Shown: positions 8,320 through 15,097 of the stretch, piece after piece | Layout: the number at the start of each line of letters is the position of its first letter | How positions within the stretch are numbered: the first letter of the stretch is position 1 | Assembly (NCBI GenBank): GCA_964542765.1 | Contig: CAZIVO010000081.1 | Span: forward strand, 1 to 16,551 | DNA length: 16,551 nucleotides | Direction: 5' to 3' | DNA from: CAZIVO01 sp964542765 | GTDB taxonomy: Bacteria; Planctomycetota; UBA1135; UBA2386 | The notes under the pieces: generated by a model | Told to the model about the DNA's origin: nothing | The model's database searches: none | What the model saw: only the letters and a program-made list of their open reading frames with translations | Made by a program: the position numbers and the translations under genes

Positions 8320-9585
8320 ATGCTCTCTGCCACCGTGAGCCGGCCCCCATCGACAAACAGCCTTGCAACGCGATTGTGCCTGACCCTTCCGGTCCTGCTC
8401 TGCGTGACGCTGCTGCCGGCGCAGTCCCGCAAGAAGGACGATGCGAGCTGGCGCAAGGATCCATACACGCAAGACAAGGAAGAGCTCATGCGGGCGGCCG
8501 GCTACATCTCCAAGGGACCCTTCCCCTGGGGAGACAAGCACGACAGCGCCCAGATCGAACATGTGCTGGGCAAGGAAGTGAAACTGTTGTGGCTCGAGAC
8601 CGCACACTTTCGCATCGGCTGCTCGCTCGCGCCCTTCAAGATCCCCAAGGACCGCGAGGAAAAAGAACACCTGCTCGCCGAACTCGCCGAACTGCGCAAG
8701 ATCCTGCCACGTATTCCCAAGCGCCCCAAGATGATCGACCGCTGGCTGCGAATGCACCTGTTCGCCAGGCGCTTCGAAAATACCTACGCGGATTTCTGCA
8801 AGCGCCTGGGGGTCACCGATAGCGACTTCCCGCCGAAGGCCTTGGCCCGTTCCGATGAACGCCAGATGGGCATGGGCCCCTACCTCGGACAGCCCGACAA
8901 GTACACCGTTTTGATGTTCGCGAAGAAAAGCAGTTGCGGGCACTACACCAAGACCTTCCTGGATCAGATCACCGAGAATGCCATCCGCCACAACTTCTCC
9001 GACCGTGGCAGCCTGAGCTACATCACCTGCGCAGAGTTCGCCGAGGGCGGACTCACCAATGACTCCGCCCTGCACTGCGAAGCGGTGTTCAACATCGTGC
9101 ATGGCCTCATCGATGGCTTTCGCTACTACACCCACAACGCACCTCACTGGTTTCGCCAGGGTCTCGCCCACTGGTACCTGCGCCGGGTCAATCCCAAGCA
9201 CAACGTCTACGGCGAATACAAGCGCTTCGATGCCGATCCGAAGATGCTCTGGAACTGGGCGCCGCGCGTGCGGGCGAGGGCGCGCTACGATCACTTCCCG
9301 CCCGCCGCCGAGATGCTGACCTGGGGCTGGGAAGACGAGAAAACTCTCGTCGACAGCATGATGGTCTGGTCGCGCGTCGACTACCTCATGAGCCTGGGCG
9401 ACGAACCCTTCGCGAAGTTCCTCACCCTGATGAAGGGACCAATCCCGATGGTCGGGCTGATGCCGACGAAGCAGGAAATCCTGACACGCCAGACCTTCGC
9501 CCTCGAACAGGCCTGGGGACTCGATGCGCAGAGCTTCGACGAGCGCTGGAAGGCCTGGGTGATCGCCGAATACCCCAAAAAGTGA
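8320..9585 (+). CDS. Secreted hypothetical protein resembling a gluzincin (peptidase MA/DUF1570-like) scaffold without HExxH
   Basis: 421 residues from ATG 8320, which has GAAGAG just upstream and opens a signal peptide (hydrophobic core LCLTLPVLLCVTLLPAQ, residues 19-35). An in-frame ATG at 8188 lies inside the upstream gene and is rejected. The region around residues 250-290 (LHCEAVFNIVHGLIDG ... APHWFRQGLAHWYLRR) has the layout of peptidase MA-like proteins, where an HELxH helix is followed by P.W..EGLA.Y. Here the HExxH is absent and the Glu of EGLA is Gln, so a zinc peptidase activity is doubtful. It follows the kinase-methyltransferase by 61 bp on the same strand and may share its transcript. 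I cannot assign a function. Confidence 0.85.
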   Translation: MLSATVSRPPSTNSLATRLCLTLPVLLCVTLLPAQSRKKDDASWRKDPYTQDKEELMRAAGYISKGPFPWGDKHDSAQIEHVLGKEVKLLWLETAHFRIGCSLAPFKIPKDREEKEHLLAELAELRKILPRIPKRPKMIDRWLRMHLFARRFENTYADFCKRLGVTDSDFPPKALARSDERQMGMGPYLGQPDKYTVLMFAKKSSCGHYTKTFLDQITENAIRHNFSDRGSLSYITCAEFAEGGLTNDSALHCEAVFNIVHGLIDGFRYYTHNAPHWFRQGLAHWYLRRVNPKHNVYGEYKRFDADPKMLWNWAPRVRARARYDHFPPAAEMLTWGWEDEKTLVDSMMVWSRVDYLMSLGDEPFAKFLTLMKGPIPMVGLMPTKQEILTRQTFALEQAWGLDAQSFDERWKAWVIAEYPKK

Positions 9586-9657
9586 TGCGGGGGTGGGGCG
9601 GCAAGGGCTGATCGACTACCCTTTGATTCGTTCCACTTGCACCAACGAGGCTTTCGA

Positions 9658-10008
9658 ATGCACGGCACGCTCTTCACCAGACTCAGCATCGCGCTCGCAC
9701 TGGGCATCTCGGCCACTCCTGCCGCCGCTCAGTGATGAGGCGGCAGCTCCGCGGCGCCCAGTTGGGCGCCGACCGATAGTGGTTCCTCCGGCGGCGCACG
9801 CCGCGGTGCCCCTGCCTCCTCTCCGGCGGCAGGCCGTGGTCCGGCGGCACCAGCGGGTGCCAGGCCACCGGCCCGAGGGCCGGGTGGCATTCCGATCACC
9901 TTTGAACGCCGCAAGACCAGCAAGAAGCGCCTCAAGGTCAACTGGACCTACCCCGCTTCCATCGAACTCAAGGAACAGGCCACCGAAGGCACCAGCGTCC
10001 AGGCGCGC
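9658..10008 (+). pseudogene. Detached signal peptide and linker of the thioredoxin-like gene, split off by two in-frame TGA codons
   Basis: ATG 9658 has GAGG at 9647-9650, a good ribosome binding site. It encodes a complete Sec signal peptide (MHGTLFTRLSIALALGISAT then PAAAQ). The next two codons are TGA TGA (9733-9738). The same frame then continues without a stop through a Gly/Ala/Ser/Pro-rich linker and into the thioredoxin-like domain ending at 10611. No ATG, GTG or TTG restarts the frame before 10009. The parts clearly belong to one secreted protein of 317 codons. Either the gene is broken, the two codons are read through, or there is an assembly error. TGA is an ordinary stop in most neighbouring genes, so code reassignment is not the reason. 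Confidence 0.75.
9752..9888. repeat. Cluster of GC-rich hairpins in the linker region
   Basis: Four inverted repeats lie within 137 bp: CGGCGCCC/GGGCGCCG with loop AGTT (9752-9771), GCGGCG/CGCCGC (9791-9804), GGCACC/GGTGCC with loop AGCG (9846-9861), and GCCACCGGCCC pairing with GGGCCGGGTGGC with one bulged base (9864-9888). They follow the double TGA directly. They may just reflect Gly/Ala/Pro codons, may form structured mRNA, or may be remnants of an inserted palindromic element. No second copy is visible in the window. Confidence 0.6.
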
Positions 10009-10611
10009 ATGTATGCCCTGCCCAAATCCGAGGCCTTCGAGCGCATGCGCGGCAAGGACCAGAGACCGCTCCTGATCGTTCGTGAATGCGGACTCTGCAA
10101 GGGTGATGACGCCTTCCTCAGTCGCACCCTCGCCAATGACAAGACCCTGCTGCTCAGCCAGTGGTTCCACTGCGTCAAGCTCAAGCAGCACGTCATCACC
10201 AAGGACCACACCTTCCACCGCCTGTTCGAAGGAGAGAATCCTCCGCATCTGCTTCTGGCCACCGCCGATGGCTCGACCATCGTGCCGCTGCCGGGAGACC
10301 AGTCCCAGACCAAGCTCTGGGATGCGATGTTCAAGATCCTCAAACTCGAATACCGCCGTGATGCCAAGCGCGCCTTCAAGGATCTCCAGCAATTGCTGTC
10401 GCAGTACGACCATCTCGACAGCATGGAAGATCTTTACCTCGAACAGATCGATGTCGAGATCGAAAAGCGCGGACCCCGCTCGTCAAAACTCAAGACGCTT
10501 CGGAAGAAACTCGCCGCCATCGGAGAGAAGAAGAAAGCCACCATGGAGCGCGAAAAGAAGATCGTCGATCTCGGCCTCAAGCGCACCGAGAAGGCGGCAA
10601 CAAAGAAGTAG
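10009..10611 (+). CDS. Thioredoxin-like protein (mature domain of a disrupted secreted protein)
   Basis: This is the longest ATG-started part of the interrupted gene (200 residues). The natural domain probably begins earlier, near 9900 (IPITFERRKTSKKRLKVNW). Numbered from ATG 9658, the redox motif is C144-G-L-C147 in LLIVRECGLCKGDDAF. It is followed by QWFHCVKLK and then ENPPHLLLATADG, whose Pro fits the cis-proline loop of the thioredoxin fold. A long charged C-terminal helical region (about residues 260-317, rich in Lys, Glu and Arg) follows. With its signal peptide it would act outside the cytoplasm in disulfide chemistry. As it stands, an ATG 10009 start would give an unexported, N-terminally truncated fold. 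It lies after the peptidase-like gene on the same strand. Confidence 0.72.
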   Translation: MYALPKSEAFERMRGKDQRPLLIVRECGLCKGDDAFLSRTLANDKTLLLSQWFHCVKLKQHVITKDHTFHRLFEGENPPHLLLATADGSTIVPLPGDQSQTKLWDAMFKILKLEYRRDAKRAFKDLQQLLSQYDHLDSMEDLYLEQIDVEIEKRGPRSSKLKTLRKKLAAIGEKKKATMEREKKIVDLGLKRTEKAATKK

Positions 10612-10640
10612 CCTTGGCTCGCATCCCTGCCAGGGGCTGA

Positions 10641-10678
10641 CTCGGGCTCGCGAAGCATCTCTTGATCGCGAACCCGGG
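10641..10678. terminator. Bidirectional hairpin between convergent genes
   Basis: CGGGCTCGCGA (10643-10653) pairs with TCGCGAACCCG (10666-10676), with one mismatch in 11 and a 12-nt loop. The outer C10641/G10678 can also pair. It sits in the 72 bp between the thioredoxin-like gene and the convergent methyltransferase gene. There is no T-tract, as is common in high-GC genomes. Confidence 0.5.
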
Positions 10679-10683
10679 TGCGA

Positions 10684-12027
10684 TCAGGCCTGATCCTCCG
10701 CCGGCTTGCGCACCAGGCAAGCGAAGCCCGCCGCCAGGCGATCGATGCCCTCGGCGTCGAGGCCATCGAAGGGTGGCCCACCACCGGCGGCCAGACTGGT
10801 GATGGAGTCACCTATCGTCATGGCCAGCAAGGCTTGCTTGCGGTCGGGATCGGCAGTGGCCGAGACGAAACCATTGAGCATCAGGGACAGGCTGACCATC
10901 GGATGCTGATGAGGGCCGGCAGCCAGGGATACGACCTGCAAGCCGGACTTCTCGACCACCAGCCGCAGACCGGCACGCGTCATGTTGAAGTAATGATCGG
11001 GATATCCGTGGTACGGCTGCAGGAAGGCGGCATCGAATAGAGCCAGGCCACCTGGCTTCAAGACCCTGGCGATCTCGTCGACATAAGCCTGCGGATCACG
11101 AACATGCTCGAGGACCGCCTCCGAAAGGATGGCGTCGAAGGTATCACCGGCAAAAGGGATGGCCTGACCATCGGTGACGACATCGACCTCGGGAAAGGCG
11201 AACAGTTCGAGGTGAACGACATTGGAGAAACCACGCTCTGGACTCCCCGACCCGCAGTCCAGCACCCAGCCATCGGGATGGGCCTCGATCAAGGACAGAG
11301 CTTGCTGCCCGTAGGGATTGGCGGACTCCGGCTGTCCCTGGGGAGACGGATCATGATCGCGATCGAAGGTCAGGACCGGCTTGCCGGCATGGCCAGGAAA
11401 GTCTCTCTCGCAAGATGAACAGCGCAGGCCGTCATCGGTATCGCCCAGTTCCCCATGACAGAGCGGGCAACGCAACAGGGTGCGAACCCGCGCAGCCTTG
11501 GCAGCATGCCGGTCGCCATCTTCGGGCGTCGAGGAAACGCGACCGGGCACGGGCAAGGCCGCCGGCGCACTATCTTCTCCCTGAACAGGATCGCCCAACC
11601 TGAGCAGGAGAGAACCGCCGCCGGCACCTCGACTCGCCACCGCCATGGTCCCGGCATCCTCGTCGAGGAAGATCAGAGCGTCATCGATTCCCAGTTCCAG
11701 TTCCAGCCGGGCGCGATCGGCCGACATCGGTCGCACGAATCGGCGCGTGGGTTGACTGCCGCCCTCCTCCTCGGCGACCAGATTCAGCTCTTCGACGGCA
11801 ACGATCTCGGGTGCATCACGCAGAGTTTCGAGATGGGCCGAGACCTTTCCGCGCAGGCTCGCCAGGGCGGTATCGCGATCGGATCCCTCGGCAGCGATGA
11901 CCATGCTGCGGTAATGGAGGTAAGCGATGGTGACGGCCCCCAAGCCCGCAGAAGTTTCCTGGAACCCCAACTCGGAAGCGTCGGAGCCGAGGGCTTCCTT
12001 GATCCATGTCTCATCGGAAAAGGCCAC
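10684..12027 (-). CDS. Zinc-ribbon class I SAM-dependent methyltransferase
   Basis: 447 residues from GTG 12027-12025. The frame is open to a TTG at 12165, but that codon abuts a hairpin likely to terminate the previous gene, and the added segment is less GC-rich at third positions. Residues about 1-140 form an N-terminal region I do not recognise. A zinc ribbon follows with Cys187, Cys190, Cys203 and Cys206 (LLRCPLCHGEL...LRCSSCERDFP, Trm112-like). The methyltransferase has motif I WVLDCGSGSPE (254-264), then FAGDTFDAILSEAVLEHV and ARVLKPGGLALFD, typical of Methyltransf_11 enzymes in glycan clusters. The substrate cannot be read from the sequence. A longer N-terminus up to 12165 remains possible. 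Confidence 0.8.
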   Translation of the reverse strand: MAFSDETWIKEALGSDASELGFQETSAGLGAVTIAYLHYRSMVIAAEGSDRDTALASLRGKVSAHLETLRDAPEIVAVEELNLVAEEEGGSQPTRRFVRPMSADRARLELELGIDDALIFLDEDAGTMAVASRGAGGGSLLLRLGDPVQGEDSAPAALPVPGRVSSTPEDGDRHAAKAARVRTLLRCPLCHGELGDTDDGLRCSSCERDFPGHAGKPVLTFDRDHDPSPQGQPESANPYGQQALSLIEAHPDGWVLDCGSGSPERGFSNVVHLELFAFPEVDVVTDGQAIPFAGDTFDAILSEAVLEHVRDPQAYVDEIARVLKPGGLALFDAAFLQPYHGYPDHYFNMTRAGLRLVVEKSGLQVVSLAAGPHQHPMVSLSLMLNGFVSATADPDRKQALLAMTIGDSITSLAAGGGPPFDGLDAEGIDRLAAGFACLVRKPAEDQA

Positions 12028-12137
12028 GCACTGAACATACTCCGAGCCACCAGCAGGATGGCCGGAGAAAATCGTCGAGAGCGAAATGCTCTCGAGCGAC
12101 CCTGCGAATACACGCGTGCCAAGATCCCCACCTCGCC

Positions 12138-12163
12138 GGCCCCGCCAAAGAACTCGCGGGGCC
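12138..12163 (-). terminator. Strong GC hairpin after the FGKGC/Cys gene
   Basis: GGCCCCGC (12138-12145) and GCGGGGCC (12156-12163) form a perfect 8-bp stem with a 10-nt loop. It begins 16 nt past the stop of the gene at 12180-13367 and precedes the methyltransferase gene on the same strand. It lacks a T-tract. Its position argues against a TTG 12165 start for the methyltransferase. Confidence 0.5.
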
Positions 12164-12179
12164 AAGGCGGATCAGTCGT

Positions 12180-13367
12180 TCACTTGCAGACGACCGGCGG
12201 CGATGGCAGTGCGACTTCCTTGGTGGTGCCCGAGATCTGTGGAGTATCGAAGGTCTTGCGGATCTTGATCGGGATCCCCAGAACCTTGAATTCCTTCTGC
12301 GCGCGAATCCACGGAATTCGGCCCGACGCGCTGATCTTGTTGCTGGCGATCGCCCACGAACCCGAAGGTGTGGCGATGATGTCGATGTCCGTCGTGTAGC
12401 GGATCTTGAAGAGGATCTTGATCCAGAAACGGGCGCGCACGGTGGTCTTCACCTGGCCGAAGGCGATCTTGCCACTGCCGTTCCACGCAAACTTTGACGT
12501 GCAGTCGTTCTTCGACGCACTCAACGCGCCGCTGAATGTCGCACCCGGAACCTCCAGCGTTTTCCAGGTCAACTCGCAGGTGACGATGCCGCCGGTCTTG
12601 CTCCTGACCTCGGCACACAACTCGTCGCTGAGCTTCTTGGCAATCTCCGGCGGAACCGGCACGAGAAACTTGCCCGCATTGCCCGCGGCTTTCCCCGAGC
12701 CAGAGAAGGAGCAGCCATGGCGCGGGTTGAGCGGCCCGACGCAGCACTTGGTCTGCCTGGTGCCGGAGTAGCTGGCAGTGAGCGTGATCGTCGGCGTGTT
12801 CAGCTTCGGAATCGGCGGAATCTTCACATTGACCGAATCGGCATCGACCTTCTTGGCACCGTCCCTGCACGCCGGGCCGATCATGAGCTTGGCAGCATTG
12901 CTGAGCACGGTCTTGACCGGCGTCTTGGCGCTGGGATCGAGTGCGGCGAACTGGTTAAACAGCGACTTACCGATCAGGCTCTTCTGCAAAGGATGCTTGA
13001 AGGTGCTGCTGATGAAACCGTTCCCCGTGTTCAAGGACCGAAAGCTGTCGTTGCTCACCAAAAGCTTGCATCCGGGCATGCCGATCACTCCCAGGTCCAC
13101 CGGCAGTTTCTGGCTGCCGGACCAGACCGTGTTGGAGAGTCCAAACAGCAATACACCAGCCTGATTCGGCGCAAGATTCAGGATCTGAACGGTCGTGTTG
13201 CCACCGATCTTGTGATCGCCAACGCCGGTGAGCCTGGGGACACCACGGTCACCGGGGCAGCCCTTGCCGAAGACCTCATAGCTTCCTTGAGCAGCAACGA
13301 CACAGCTGACGAGAGTGAGGGCCGTAGCAGCCACTCCTGAACGAGCGAGACGGGAAAGCCGGAACAT
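12180..13367 (-). CDS. Secreted protein with N-terminal FGKGC module and Cys-containing beta-rich C-terminal half
   Basis: 395 residues. The ATG at 13367-13365 is fixed by a perfect AAGGAGGT four bases upstream and opens a signal peptide (MFRLSRLARSGVAATALTLV then SCVVAAQ). The in-frame start at 13439 is rejected. Residues 33-164 are the FGKGC module (FGKGCPGDRGVP, LLFGLSNTVW, LPVDLGVIGMPGCKLL, ending SNAAKLMIG), here directly after the signal peptide rather than at the C-terminus. The rest contains Cys167, 208, 209, 219, 251, 264, 289 and 394, probably disulfides, and alternating hydrophobic strands (for example RARFWIKILFKIRYTTDIDI). I do not recognise this half. Export seems certain; the function is unknown. 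Confidence 0.85.
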   Translation of the reverse strand: MFRLSRLARSGVAATALTLVSCVVAAQGSYEVFGKGCPGDRGVPRLTGVGDHKIGGNTTVQILNLAPNQAGVLLFGLSNTVWSGSQKLPVDLGVIGMPGCKLLVSNDSFRSLNTGNGFISSTFKHPLQKSLIGKSLFNQFAALDPSAKTPVKTVLSNAAKLMIGPACRDGAKKVDADSVNVKIPPIPKLNTPTITLTASYSGTRQTKCCVGPLNPRHGCSFSGSGKAAGNAGKFLVPVPPEIAKKLSDELCAEVRSKTGGIVTCELTWKTLEVPGATFSGALSASKNDCTSKFAWNGSGKIAFGQVKTTVRARFWIKILFKIRYTTDIDIIATPSGSWAIASNKISASGRIPWIRAQKEFKVLGIPIKIRKTFDTPQISGTTKEVALPSPPVVCK

Positions 13368-13571
13368 CGAGACCTCCTTCGCATGGGGCAGGTGCAATGA
13401 GGGCAGGTGCGCAGATTGTAGCGACACGAGGCCGAGCACGGGAGAGCAAACACAAGAAGTCGGTCAAGCAACCGAACAAAGCGCACCATCGCCTGCAAAG
13501 TTCTCATTCCACAGTTCGAGCGAGCAGATCCACAACCCGGCGGCGCCCTGATCCGTGCTACGCTCACAGCC
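13368..13571. promoter_or_regulatory. Divergent promoter region with a 10-bp direct repeat
   Basis: This 204-bp stretch separates two head-to-head genes for exported proteins. The decamer GGGCAGGTGC occurs at 13386-13395 and again at 13401-13410, a 15-bp period, just upstream of the minus gene's ribosome binding site (13372-13379). A TACAAT hexamer on the minus strand at 13420-13415 could be a -10 box, but no matching -35 is visible. The promoter call is weak; the repeat is certain. Confidence 0.35.
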
Positions 13572-14858
13572 ATGCGTTGGGTTTTCCTTCTGCTCGCCTC
13601 GTGCACCCTCCCTTCCTTGCCGAGCGTCGATCCCGTGATCTTGTCCGGACAAGGTTGCGGGCGAGCCACCGCATACGACAACGCCAACAAGATCTTGACC
13701 TCGAAAGGCAAGACCCACGTCACCTGGCTCGATTCCGTCGGCGGCAAGTTCCTGGTCCGCATCAAAACGCTCGATAACGCGAACGCAACATGGTCGGAAA
13801 CCACCACCGTCGGTGAGAGCGTCGACAACCACGGGGGTCCGGCCCTGACCATCGACAGTGCGGGGTATCTGCACATCGTCTACCACCCCCACCACCACCC
13901 GGTGTGCTACCGGCGATCCGTTCGTCCCGACGACGCCTCGGCCTGGGGGCCGATCGAGCACGTCGGCAACCGCGCCACCTACCCATCGCTGATCTGCGGA
14001 GCCGACGACACCCTGTATCTCGCCGTGCGCGAGAGCCATTCCAATGCACCCTGGCGCTTGAACCTCTATTCGAAGCGAGCCGATGAACCGTGGAGCCCGC
14101 CAACCGCTCTCCTGACCGCGCGCGGCCCTGGTTATTGCCAGTTCGGACAGAACCTGGCATCGAGCAACGACGGAACTCTCCACCTGTCTCTTTGGGTCTA
14201 CGAAGACCACGACGCCGATCGACTCAAGACAACCATCGGCTACCTGCGCAGTACCGATGGTGGCGTGAACTGGAGCAAGGGGGACGGCACGCCCGTCGCT
14301 CTTCCCACGGACACTACCGAGATCGATGTCATCGCCCACCACCCACCGCAAGCCGGCATCGTACGAGGTGGAGCGATGGCGATCGACGCGAAGGGAAGCC
14401 CGCACGTCTTCTACCGTTCCTTGCGAGACTGGCCGGGCGAGTTGATACACGCCGATCTGCAACCCTCGGGTAAATGGCGCAAGCGCGGCCTGGGCATGCG
14501 GACCGACAACCTTCGTGATCCCCGGCAAATCATCGAGACCGTGTCAGCAAGCATCGACACATCGGGCCGCATCCTGCTCGGCCTGATGACTCTCGACATC
14601 GGTCACGAGAATCCCGAACGTGGCTGGGGTGATCCCCGCCACGAAGTGGGCTGGTCGGTATCCGAAGACGGCGGCGAGACCTGGATCAGCGAAGCCATCA
14701 CCGCAACCGACCCGGAGGCAGCACGCTGGCTGCCCAGTATCGAACGTGCGACCGGCCACAACCGCGTCATACGCCCGGCAATGATCTACACCGACGGCGG
14801 CCGTGGCGATTCCAACAAGGACATGATGAGCAACCGGGTGATCTTCTTGCGTCGGTGA
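13572..14858 (+). CDS. BNR/sialidase-like beta-propeller protein, probable lipoprotein
   Basis: 428 residues from ATG 13572. The N-terminus MRWVFLLLASC has a lipobox (L-A-S-C11), so it is probably a lipoprotein. The signal is short, and signal peptidase I cleavage is the alternative. The body resembles the BNR_4 group of propellers: AYDNANKILTS near residue 34, then DNHGGPALTIDSAGYLHIVY (85-104) and a His-rich HPHHHP (105-110). Two Asp-boxes are visible: STDGGVNW (227-234) and SEDGGETW (364-371). Proteins of this group include sialidase-like enzymes and putative polysaccharide lyases, so a glycan substrate is likely, but the catalytic residues cannot be assigned by eye. No strong ribosome binding site is seen. 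Confidence 0.85.
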   Translation: MRWVFLLLASCTLPSLPSVDPVILSGQGCGRATAYDNANKILTSKGKTHVTWLDSVGGKFLVRIKTLDNANATWSETTTVGESVDNHGGPALTIDSAGYLHIVYHPHHHPVCYRRSVRPDDASAWGPIEHVGNRATYPSLICGADDTLYLAVRESHSNAPWRLNLYSKRADEPWSPPTALLTARGPGYCQFGQNLASSNDGTLHLSLWVYEDHDADRLKTTIGYLRSTDGGVNWSKGDGTPVALPTDTTEIDVIAHHPPQAGIVRGGAMAIDAKGSPHVFYRSLRDWPGELIHADLQPSGKWRKRGLGMRTDNLRDPRQIIETVSASIDTSGRILLGLMTLDIGHENPERGWGDPRHEVGWSVSEDGGETWISEAITATDPEAARWLPSIERATGHNRVIRPAMIYTDGGRGDSNKDMMSNRVIFLRR

Positions 14859-15070
14859 CCGGCGCCGTCATCCACAACGCGTGCCGACCACCGCCGTTCA
14901 TATCCGCCCTTGGGGCGATCAGAATTCAACCACCTCTGGTCACTACCGAACTTCTCAGCAAACTGTCCGCATATCCACTTCGATGTTGCCATTCACCATC
15001 GGCAAGAGGAAGATGTTCCTCGTATGGTCGCAGATCAATTCACCTCGCCAGCAATCGCCAGCCGCTCGCA

Positions 15071-15094
15071 TACACCAAGTGCGGAGTTGGTGTA
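15071..15094. promoter_or_regulatory. Perfect inverted repeat over the ribosome binding site of the TM-protein gene
   Basis: TACACCAA (15071-15078) and TTGGTGTA (15087-15094) are exact reverse complements around an 8-nt centre, GTGCGGAG, ending 3 nt before the ATG at 15098. The GGAG in the centre is the only Shine-Dalgarno-like sequence for that gene. It could be an mRNA hairpin presenting the site in its loop, or a dyad operator in DNA. Confidence 0.5.
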
Positions 15095-15097
15095 CTG

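Noticed and set aside
8260..9294. 344-codon minus-strand ORF antisense to the peptidase-like gene
   Set aside because: High-GC antisense shadow. The plus frame has a ribosome binding site, a signal peptide and protein-like sequence.
9733..9738. TGA reassigned as a sense codon in this organism
   Set aside because: TGA is the normal terminator of most other genes in the window (for example at 267, 1170, 8256, 9583, 12180, 14856 and 15524).
9593..10075. 160-codon plus-strand ORF over the double-TGA region
   Set aside because: Arg/Pro-rich shadow frame. The signal peptide, linker and thioredoxin domain are in the other frame.
11455..12399. 314-codon plus-strand ORF antisense to the methyltransferase
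   Set aside because: It spans two minus-strand genes and their terminator and shows no recognisable domain.
13464..14528. 354-codon minus-strand ORF antisense to the BNR gene
   Set aside because: Shadow frame. The Asp-boxes and lipobox are in the plus frame.
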